Origin: an uncultured Opitutia bacterium
GTDB taxonomy: Bacteria > Verrucomicrobiota > Verrucomicrobiia > Opitutales > UBA953
Assembly: GCA_903929325.1 (NCBI GenBank)
Contig: CAIYUD010000248.1
Location: forward strand, 1-8,888
Direction of reading: 5' to 3'
DNA: 8,888 bases
The notes under the pieces are model-generated. The model did not search any database, had not been told where the DNA came from, and saw only the letters and a list, made by a program, of their open reading frames with translations. Shown here one piece after another: positions 1 through 6,007 of the stretch. Numbering within the stretch: position 1 is the first letter of the stretch; every line of letters begins with the position of its first letter. A program made the translations under genes and the position numbers.

Positions 1-1083
1 AGCCGCGATCGTCGCATTACCCGAGAGGGTGATCGTACCAAGGTCCGCACCGGTCGTCGTGCTACTGTTGTAGAGTGCGGCGGCGTAGATACCGCTAGCG
101 CCTGAGACCCCTGTGCCAGCGATTGTCACCGTCTTACCAGAAAGACCAGCGAGGCCATTGACGTCGAGCGACGCACCCGAGCTAATCGCAATCGAACTAG
201 CCGAGGCGATCGCTGAGGCGATGCCTTGCTTGAGCGTGCCGCCGGCGACGGTGAGAGTGCCGGTGAAAGTGCTTGCAGCGTTGAGCGTGAGCGTGCCTGT
301 GCCGGCCTTGGTCAGCCCCGCGCTCGAGCTTGAGCCGATCGCGCTAGCGAAGGTAAGATTGTTGGCGCCAGTATCGAGCGTTGCAGTCTGCCCTGACGTG
401 AAGACGAGGCGCGAAGAGATATCGGACGTGTTGCTCGCGGCCCACTTCAGTGTGCCGCCACCCATGGTAATTGAGCCGCTAGCACCGAGCGCACCGGTGG
501 TAAACTGCAACGTACCCGCATTGATCGTGAATCCGCCAGTGGAGCCCGTTGCCGCAGTAAGAGCGAGTGTACCTGCCCCAGCCTTCGTCAGAAGATTCGC
601 ACCCGAGAGCGCACCGTTTTGCGTGACGGTCGCGCCCGTGTCGACCGTCCAGGTCTGCGCGGCACCGAGCACCACCGCAGCATCAATCTGCGATGAATAA
701 TTTGCGGTGAGGCCGCCGGCACCAAGCGTCAGTGCATAGGAACCTGCGCCGCCTGTAAGCGTGTAACCCGTCGACGCGAAAGCGAGGGAGTTAGCGGAGA
801 CATTGCTCCCGAGCGCGACGGTTCCGCCAGTGCCGCCGAATCTCGCGTCATCGACATTCGTCAGCGCGACTTCGGGGAGATCGAGGCCTGCATCCCAGTT
901 CAGAAGCGTACTATTCCATGTACCCGCACCGCCTGCACTAAGTCCGTCACCATTACTGAAGAGATCTTGAGTGCCACCATCCCAGTAAAGCGTTGCGCCC
1001 ACACTCTTGGCGACCGACAACGAAATGCCCGCGGCAATTAGAAATGCCTTCGCAAGTCGCTTTTGTATGCGTGGGGTACGCAT
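1..1083 (-). CDS. PATR (autotransporter-associated beta-strand) repeat protein, N-terminal part, open at the left edge
   Basis: An open frame of 361 codons runs without a stop from the ATG at 1083 to base 1, so the C-terminus lies outside the window. Residues 1-30 form a Sec signal peptide: a basic start (MRTPRIQKRLAK), a hydrophobic stretch, and likely cleavage after S-V-G-A. The mature protein opens with TLYWDGGTQD and, near residue 55, TWNSTLLNWD, the usual opening of these proteins. The rest is Gly/Ala/Ser/Thr-rich with regularly spaced hydrophobics, as in a right-handed beta-helix. Two clear PATR units lie near residues 165-194 (LTKAGAGTLALT, then INAGTLQF) and 257-286 (LTKAGTGTLTLN, then VAGGTLKQ), about 92 residues apart. 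Such proteins are exported and usually surface-bound or secreted; in PVC bacteria many end in a PEP-CTERM or autotransporter domain, which cannot be checked here. The gene looks more GC-rich than its neighbours. Its ligand and role are unknown. Confidence 0.88.
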   Translation of the reverse strand, partial: MRTPRIQKRLAKAFLIAAGISLSVAKSVGATLYWDGGTQDLFSNGDGLSAGGAGTWNSTLLNWDAGLDLPEVALTNVDDARFGGTGGTVALGSNVSANSLAFASTGYTLTGGAGSYALTLGAGGLTANYSSQIDAAVVLGAAQTWTVDTGATVTQNGALSGANLLTKAGAGTLALTAATGSTGGFTINAGTLQFTTGALGASGSITMGGGTLKWAASNTSDISSRLVFTSGQTATLDTGANNLTFASAIGSSSSAGLTKAGTGTLTLNAASTFTGTLTVAGGTLKQGIASAIASASSIAISSGASLDVNGLAGLSGKTVTIAGTGVSGASGIYAAALYNSSTTTGADLGTITLSGNATIAA

Positions 1084-1085
1084 AC
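1065..1085. repeat. Perfect inverted repeat enclosing the PATR start codon
   Basis: The arms GTATGCGT and ACGCATAC (8 bp each, perfectly complementary) flank a 5-base spacer. On the minus strand the first arm contains the ATG of the PATR gene at 1083-1081. In mRNA this could fold into a hairpin hiding the start codon; as DNA it could be an operator just downstream of the promoter. If transcription starts at the ATG, the first two bases of the arm are lost and the stem shortens to 6 bp. Function is not shown. Confidence 0.55.
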
Positions 1086-1117
1086 GAATAATTTAGCCTG
1101 CACGCTTTTTTTGTCAA
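1084..1117 (-). promoter_or_regulatory. Sigma70-type promoter of the PATR gene, possibly leaderless
   Basis: On the minus strand a perfect -35 box TTGACA (1117-1112) is followed, after 16 bases, by a -10-like TAAATT (1095-1090; 4 of 6 matches). Only six bases separate the -10 from the ATG at 1083, so the expected transcription start falls on or next to the start codon and the mRNA may have no leader. A second, weaker pair lies upstream (TTCAAA, 16 bases, GATAAT near 1138) and would give a leader of roughly 40 bases. No Shine-Dalgarno sequence precedes the ATG. The box match is seen; use of the promoter is inferred. Confidence 0.5.
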
Positions 1118-1172
1118 AGTTTTTTATAATTTTATTATCCCTGCAAATAGCTGAATTTGAAGACTTTGTGGA

Positions 1173-4100
1173 TTAAAGGGTTCTCAAATACTCGGCAATA
1201 TCCGCTATGCTTTGATCAGTTAAGCCAAGCTGGGAGGGGTAAAACATGAGGGAGCGCTCGAGCGGCTTAATCTCTTTCACCCGCTTCTGCGGAATGGTCT
1301 GAATCTGGCCACCCATGCACTTCATGATAACTGGGTCTCCGCTCGCCAGAATCATACCGGTAATCACGACCCCATCGGTTGTCACCAGGCGCGAACCTTC
1401 GTAACCATGCGAAATAGCTGAAGAAGGCTGAGCGATGCCTGTAATAACCGTTTCGAGCGATTGATTCTTTGCGTAACCCGTGAGATTTGGACCGTACTCG
1501 ATACCCGCATTACCTAATCGATGACAAGCAAGGCACGCACCGGCAGCGACTTTGCCGCGAGCTGCATCACCCTTCAGGGCAGCGATTTTCTCGATGGATA
1601 CTTTGGGGGCGTCGGCAGCTTCAGGCGGAAGCTCAAAAGGCGTGAGCACAACTTTGTCCGCATCATAAAGTCCGCGAACCTTCAAGAGGCCTTCGACATC
1701 ATACGGCTTCCATAAATTACCCTTACGATTCATCAGCCACCAGTTCGCCAACTCGTGCTGCGCGAAGTTTTTATCTTGAGCCAACTCGATCATCGCCATG
1801 ACGGCAGCGTGACTTTGGGTAAACGCGAGGCCGTTGACGGCAAATTTAGCTTCTCCGGGTGAAAGCTTGCCCGAAAGTAAACGCGCACGCACATCAGCCA
1901 CGGATTGCGGAGCGTGTAATCGCCATACAATGCCTGCAAAAGCGGGCGACCATGTATCCGGAGCCGAGCCCATCGCTTTGGAAATCGCTTCATAGACAGC
2001 CGCCTCGCGACCCGTTGCGCCAAGACCGATGGCCTCCAGGTATGAGCGATCTTTGCCGTCATACTGCTTCGCAATGACTACCAAGTTTTCAATAGCTTCG
2101 GACGTACGGAAATCCCGCATCGTCAAAGCAACTTCTCGGCGAATCGCCGGTGAGGTGTCTTTAGCCATGGCGGTAGCCGTCGCAAAGACGTCAATGTTTG
2201 CCGAACGCAAAGCACGGTAAGCAACGAGGCGACGGATTTCGTCGGACGACTTAAGCTCTTTCTTTACCCGCGCGACACCACTTTCACCCAACTGTGCGAG
2301 CAGCCAGATAGCTCGGTAAGCAAGGTAGGGATTTGGATTGTCAAGTAAGGCGGAAACAGCGGGTACGGCTGACGAACCCTGAGACTTCAACCGCGCAAAA
2401 CCTGCGCCACGTACGTTCACCGCAGGACTCAAGAGTGCCTGGATTTGTCCTTCGGTCGTTTCTAAATTAATTTTCGGCACATTCGATTTAAACCCTTTCG
2501 GTGCTAAACGATAAATCGTACCCGCAATACGGTTGTCGCGGGTTGCATGTCCGCCAACACCGGGATCAAACCAATCTGCAAAATATATCGCGCCGTCGGG
2601 ACCAACCGCAACATCTGCCGGACGGAATAGCGTCTTGGTAGCGCCGCTCGGCCTGCCACCTTGGAAATCTGACCCAGCCCATTCCCGTTCTTTATTAGAA
2701 GTAATAAAATCAAACCGTTCGAGCTTCACCCCTGCCCCATCGGGCTTTGGAAAATAGCCGAAGATGACATTCTTCCCCGCTTCACACGCGAGTAGCATAC
2801 CATTCCATTTATCACCAAGGGCACCGTTCTCATAAAAGGCTACGCCTGTCGGCGAGCCGCCTCCATAAACATCCCCTGCAGGCATGGTATCTGGGTCTTC
2901 TTGGCGCCATTCAGCAGTTGGCACGTCTTGCCCAGGACGGCGGTCAGCCTCCCATGAGCGTTTACCATCAGAAGAAGCGAAGCCTGCATTACCGCCTTCC
3001 ATCACCATCGTCACACGGCAAGCGGGCGGATCGTCGTTATCGCTTTGGAAGAGATCACCCACGGAGCTGATGGTTTGCTCATAACTATTACGATAGTTAT
3101 GTCCCATGATGCGCAGATCAGAGCCGTCGGCATTCATCCGCACCGAGAATCCACCAATCCAGACATTACCGTCGTCGCTCTGCTTGCCGGCAATGTTTTG
3201 TAACATGTACGGGCTACCCATGTAGAAATTGCGCCCAGCCTTATCCTTAAACTGTGCACCGGTGTTACCTTGGTTGAAGTTCCACTTACCATCGGGCCCC
3301 ACGGTGACGCTGTGCAAACTGTGGTCGTGTTGACGTCCATTAAAGCCCGTTAACAAGACTTCACGCTTATCAACTGCAGAATCAAAGACCCCGTCGCGAT
3401 TTGTATCCGTATAAACCAGCAAATCAGGCGGCTGAGAGACGACGATTTTGCCATCGATGGCTGCGACGCCGAGCGGAGAAGCTAAATTTGTCTCTTGGAC
3501 GAAAACCGTAACCTTATCCGCCTTACCAGCGCCTGTGGTATCTTCGAGAACAACAATGCGGTCACCTTCTTTGCGACGTCCAGCCTTGCTCCGGTAATTC
3601 ACGCCTTCGGCAACAAAGAGCCGGCCCTTTTCATCGAAGTCAATGTTGGTTGGGTTATAGAGCTGCGGGGTGGTTGCCCAAACTGTGACCTCGAATCCAT
3701 CAGGAACCGTAAATAATTCTGCGGGGACAAGCATCGGGCTTTCGTCCAGAACTTCATCGATATCCGCGGGAGGAGCTTGGGTGAAAATGAGGAAGCGAAC
3801 GGCTGCTTCTGTCGGAGCGCCATCGCGCATCGCGCCCATGTCATCGAGTGCAACCTTCGTGGAAAATTTCGTCGCACCTTGAGGCAAATCAAAAGCGATC
3901 ACCGAAGTCGCGTGTGTGCCGATGCCATTCGTATACGTCTGACCCGAAACCTTGAGCGGTCCTTTGTCAGTATTCTTCCCGACCATAACCGAACCCCAAC
4001 TGCTTTCGGCCTTTTTCCACTTCAGAGAAGTTAGCGGACGTGTAGAGCCATCTGCCATGATTAATGTTGGCTCAATCCAGTCTGCCCAGTCTGAGTTATT

Positions 4101-4292
4101 ACTGCCAAGATCAGAGACCACGAGGTAGAGCTCCTTGGCCCCTTTAAGATCCACATTCATCTCAGCCATACGCACCTTATCGCGCGCCGCAAAGGCACGT
4201 GAAGTCGCCGCTGGCTTAACAGGTGCCGCCGCAACGTGCGACAGGGCAAGGCTCAACACACAGAAGCCAATGCGGGCATAAACAGTATTCAT
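1173..4292 (-). CDS. Secreted PVC-type heme-binding CxxCH protein with NPCBM, propeller and HEAT-like regions
   Basis: 1039 residues. Residues 1-23 are a Sec signal peptide ending A-A-A. Residues about 31-172 match the NPCBM carbohydrate-binding fold; the signature GIGTHATSVIAFDL is at 123-136. Residues about 190-600 fit the Pirellula/Verrucomicrobium putative dehydrogenase domain (TIGR02604 type, propeller-like), with PDGFEVTVWA at 197, GRLFVAEG at 223, DTNRDGVFD at 296-304 and repeated GPDG turns. Residues about 610-880 are helical and HEAT-like. The C-terminus (about 905-1039) is the PVC cytochrome c domain (TIGR02603 type): heme motif C920-L-A-C923-H924, with M1016 in SLMFYPSQLGLT as the probable distal ligand. 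The likely role is a periplasmic oxidoreductase or electron carrier acting near polysaccharide; the substrate is unknown. The ATG at 4292 is chosen because it gives a complete signal peptide; no Shine-Dalgarno is visible. It lies 312 bp after the sulfatase on the same strand and may be transcribed separately. Confidence 0.93.
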   Translation of the reverse strand: MNTVYARIGFCVLSLALSHVAAAPVKPAATSRAFAARDKVRMAEMNVDLKGAKELYLVVSDLGSNNSDWADWIEPTLIMADGSTRPLTSLKWKKAESSWGSVMVGKNTDKGPLKVSGQTYTNGIGTHATSVIAFDLPQGATKFSTKVALDDMGAMRDGAPTEAAVRFLIFTQAPPADIDEVLDESPMLVPAELFTVPDGFEVTVWATTPQLYNPTNIDFDEKGRLFVAEGVNYRSKAGRRKEGDRIVVLEDTTGAGKADKVTVFVQETNLASPLGVAAIDGKIVVSQPPDLLVYTDTNRDGVFDSAVDKREVLLTGFNGRQHDHSLHSVTVGPDGKWNFNQGNTGAQFKDKAGRNFYMGSPYMLQNIAGKQSDDGNVWIGGFSVRMNADGSDLRIMGHNYRNSYEQTISSVGDLFQSDNDDPPACRVTMVMEGGNAGFASSDGKRSWEADRRPGQDVPTAEWRQEDPDTMPAGDVYGGGSPTGVAFYENGALGDKWNGMLLACEAGKNVIFGYFPKPDGAGVKLERFDFITSNKEREWAGSDFQGGRPSGATKTLFRPADVAVGPDGAIYFADWFDPGVGGHATRDNRIAGTIYRLAPKGFKSNVPKINLETTEGQIQALLSPAVNVRGAGFARLKSQGSSAVPAVSALLDNPNPYLAYRAIWLLAQLGESGVARVKKELKSSDEIRRLVAYRALRSANIDVFATATAMAKDTSPAIRREVALTMRDFRTSEAIENLVVIAKQYDGKDRSYLEAIGLGATGREAAVYEAISKAMGSAPDTWSPAFAGIVWRLHAPQSVADVRARLLSGKLSPGEAKFAVNGLAFTQSHAAVMAMIELAQDKNFAQHELANWWLMNRKGNLWKPYDVEGLLKVRGLYDADKVVLTPFELPPEAADAPKVSIEKIAALKGDAARGKVAAGACLACHRLGNAGIEYGPNLTGYAKNQSLETVITGIAQPSSAISHGYEGSRLVTTDGVVITGMILASGDPVIMKCMGGQIQTIPQKRVKEIKPLERSLMFYPSQLGLTDQSIADIAEYLRTL

Positions 4293-4346
4293 GGAATAAA
4301 GCGGTTACGAGAAGACAGCCAAGTAGACGTAAAGTTACAAGGAAAT

Positions 4347-4371
4347 CGGCTTCGCAAATGCGAAGTCGCCG
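4347..4371 (-). terminator. Weak hairpin, possible terminator of the upstream minus-strand unit
   Basis: On the minus strand CTTCGC, loop ATTT, GCGAAG (4365-4350) forms a perfect 6-bp stem that can be extended by CGG/CCG across a 3-base bulge. It is followed only by ATTTCCTTG, a poor T tract. It sits 25 bp after the small basic ORF and 55 bp before the cytochrome start, so it could end the upstream transcript or act as an mRNA stem within a longer operon. The stem is certain; terminator function is doubtful. Confidence 0.3.
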
Positions 4372-4395
4372 CGAACTACCCGATACTTAGGCCGA

Positions 4396-4515
4396 TTAAC
4401 GCTTACGTTTGCCGTTATCTTGACGTCCTGTGCGCTTGGACTGTCGCGGAGCTTGCGGCGACTTTGTCTTAAAACGCGTCGGCTTTCGCACAGAAGTATT
4501 CTTAGAGGAGGACAT
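4396..4515 (-). CDS. Candidate small, very basic protein (39 aa), hypothetical
   Basis: The frame from ATG 4515 to TAA 4396 encodes 39 residues with 14 Lys/Arg (7 each) and a single acidic residue (Asp33). It opens MSSSKNTSVRKPTRFK and ends RQDNGKRKR. It has no signal peptide, no hydrophobic segment, and composition typical of a disordered nucleic-acid-binding tail. Two in-frame stops (TGA, TAA) lie within 15 bases upstream, so it cannot be the end of a longer frame. The purine stretch AGAAAG touches the ATG and is too close to be a good ribosome binding site. It lies 89 bp after the sulfatase and could share its transcript. I do not recognise a family; it is not the usual bTHX or the known chlamydial/verrucomicrobial small basic protein sequence as I remember them. 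It may be a chance ORF: a competing frame and an opposite-strand ORF overlap it. Confidence 0.35.
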   Translation of the reverse strand: MSSSKNTSVRKPTRFKTKSPQAPRQSKRTGRQDNGKRKR

Positions 4516-4604
4516 CTTTCTATGTTATCACTGCAGCGTAGAAGCGAAAGGAGAAAGCCCGTCAAACCATCGTATTCATTCTTGCGGCACTTAAGGCCTA
4601 AAAA

Positions 4605-5999
4605 TCAACGCTTCTTACCACCGCGGCCTCCACCCTTCTGTTCTTTACTCGCTGGATCATAAGCTGGGTTCGGCTGATCTGCGAGCGGCGCTTGGGTTTC
4701 TCTCAACCACGCATGGAGAAGTTTTTTCATTTCTTCGAGCTTGGCAGGTTCCGTTTTAGAAAGTTCTTTTGATTCAAACGGGTCATTCTTCAAATTGTAT
4801 AACTCATAAACAGGCCCAGCATATTTAAGGATTAGTTTATAGTCACCAGCGCGCACTAAGCTCATGGGCTCGCCTTTTCCAATGTAGCACGGGAAGTGCC
4901 AGAATACGGCGGCGCGGTTCAGGGAGGCCCCTGTGCGTAACTGTTTCAGCAAACTGATGCCGTCCATCGGTTGATCTTTCGGCAATGGCGTACCTGTCGC
5001 CTCAAGGATCGTCGGCATAAAGTCCATTCCGAGTACCGGCTCATCATAAACCTTACCCGCAGGAATGGTCCCAGGCCAGACCGCGAAGCCAGGCACACGA
5101 ATTCCGCCTTCGTAGAGCAGGCCTTTACTGCCCTTCAAGGATCCAACGACATAAGGCAGTCCGCCATTGTCGCTCGTGAAGATGATGAGCGTGTCCTTGG
5201 TGAGCCCAAGCTTATCTAAACTCTGCAAGATGCGCCCGACATTTTGATCCACTGCCTCAACGGTCGCAGCATACTCGGGTGTGATTCCGCGATCATCACT
5301 CTTCGGGATTCTCGCTTTATACTTCTCCACTAAATTAGCCTTAGGCTGAAAAGGCTCATGCACGGAGTGGTCAGCAAAATAGAGGAAGAAGGGCTTATCT
5401 TTATTTTTCTCAATAAAACCAACGGCCTCGTCGGTTAATACATCACTTAAGTACCTTCCCTTGGCGTCCTGATAGGCATCTTTTTCGAAACCGATATCGT
5501 CGGGTCTTTGATAAATATCAAAACCACGACCGGTGGGACTGCCTGTGCTCCCATTCTTTCCTCGCCCTAAATTCCACATTCCAATCAGGGCGGTGGCGTA
5601 ACCTTTACCGCGCAAGCAGTCAGCCAACGTCTTTGTTTGCGCTGGCAACTCGTCATGACTCTTCACTGCCATAACTTTCATGTAAGGCTGCCCAGGGGTG
5701 TAACGATCATCGACTACCGTAAACACGCCGTGACGAGGGGTATATTGTCCCGTGAGCAAGCAAGCCCGACTCGGGGCGCAATTAGGGGCAGAAGCATAGC
5801 ATTGCCGAAACTCAGCACCCTGCTTGGCCAAGCGGTCAATATTGGGCGTATCAATGTAACGATTCCCGACATAACCCAAATCCCGCCAACCCATATCATC
5901 GATTAAAATAAGTATCACGTTTGGTTTCGTCTCTGCAGCGCCCGCTACAAGAGTCCAAAGAACAAACGCGCAGAAGTAATGTGTAAAGGTTCGCCGCAT
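4605..5999 (-). CDS. Secreted formylglycine-dependent sulfatase (S1 type) with altered active-site K/H pair
   Basis: 464 residues, a normal length for small S1 sulfatases. Residues 1-22 are a signal peptide; the domain begins PNVILILIDDMGWRDLGY. Seen in order: calcium ligands D34-D35; the modification motif C74-A-P-S-R78 in NCAPSRACLLTGQYTPRHG, where Cys74 would become formylglycine; H211 and H214 in DHSVHEPF; D277-N278 in FTSDNGG; K292 in GSKGLLYEGGIRVPGF; and a C-terminal subdomain with VYELYNLKNDPFE. The conserved GKWHLG motif instead reads G140-M-W-N-L-G145, so the family lysine and histidine are Met141 and Asn143. The expected role is periplasmic or extracellular removal of sulfate from glycans, but the substitutions may alter or abolish it. 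The tail is Lys/Gly/Arg-rich (EQKGGGRGGKKR). ATG 5999 lies 8 bp after the metallophosphoesterase stop, with AGGA only 2 bases upstream, suggesting translational coupling. Confidence 0.93.
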   Translation of the reverse strand: MRRTFTHYFCAFVLWTLVAGAAETKPNVILILIDDMGWRDLGYVGNRYIDTPNIDRLAKQGAEFRQCYASAPNCAPSRACLLTGQYTPRHGVFTVVDDRYTPGQPYMKVMAVKSHDELPAQTKTLADCLRGKGYATALIGMWNLGRGKNGSTGSPTGRGFDIYQRPDDIGFEKDAYQDAKGRYLSDVLTDEAVGFIEKNKDKPFFLYFADHSVHEPFQPKANLVEKYKARIPKSDDRGITPEYAATVEAVDQNVGRILQSLDKLGLTKDTLIIFTSDNGGLPYVVGSLKGSKGLLYEGGIRVPGFAVWPGTIPAGKVYDEPVLGMDFMPTILEATGTPLPKDQPMDGISLLKQLRTGASLNRAAVFWHFPCYIGKGEPMSLVRAGDYKLILKYAGPVYELYNLKNDPFESKELSKTEPAKLEEMKKLLHAWLRETQAPLADQPNPAYDPASKEQKGGGRGGKKR

Positions 6000-6007
6000 G
6001 ATCCTAT

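Larger units (their letters stand above)
4293..4604. other. 312-bp spacer between the sulfatase and the cytochrome gene
   Basis: This gap follows the sulfatase stop and precedes the cytochrome start on the minus strand. It contains a possible 39-codon basic ORF (4515-4396) and an imperfect hairpin (4347-4371). I see no tRNA, no insertion sequence and no convincing promoter for the cytochrome gene. A TTGACG box near 4566-4561 (minus) has no good -10 at normal spacing. A short T run (TTTTT) directly follows the sulfatase stop but has no stem before it. Confidence 0.6.

Noticed and set aside
113..700. 195-codon plus-strand open frame rich in Ala, Val and Pro
   Set aside because: It lies antisense to the PATR gene, whose Gly/Ala/Thr/Leu codons and high GC keep the opposite strand open. 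The minus-strand frame has a signal peptide and recognisable repeats; this one has neither.
1144..1159. CAAAT/ATTTG inverted repeat after the cytochrome stop as a terminator
   Set aside because: The stem is only 5 bp and AT-rich, and no T run follows on the minus strand.
4335..4565. 76-codon minus-strand frame starting at TTG 4565, overlapping the basic mini-ORF in another frame
   Set aside because: It has a rare start, no recognisable domain or signal, and mixed Cys/Arg composition typical of a chance frame.
4522..4662. Plus-strand ORF of 46 codons preceded by a strong Shine-Dalgarno-like AGAGGAGG (4504-4511) about 10 bases before its ATG
   Set aside because: The purine box is the complement of the Ser codons of the minus-strand basic ORF, the ORF overlaps the sulfatase 3' end antisense, and the genes here do not show strong Shine-Dalgarno use. 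It cannot be fully excluded.
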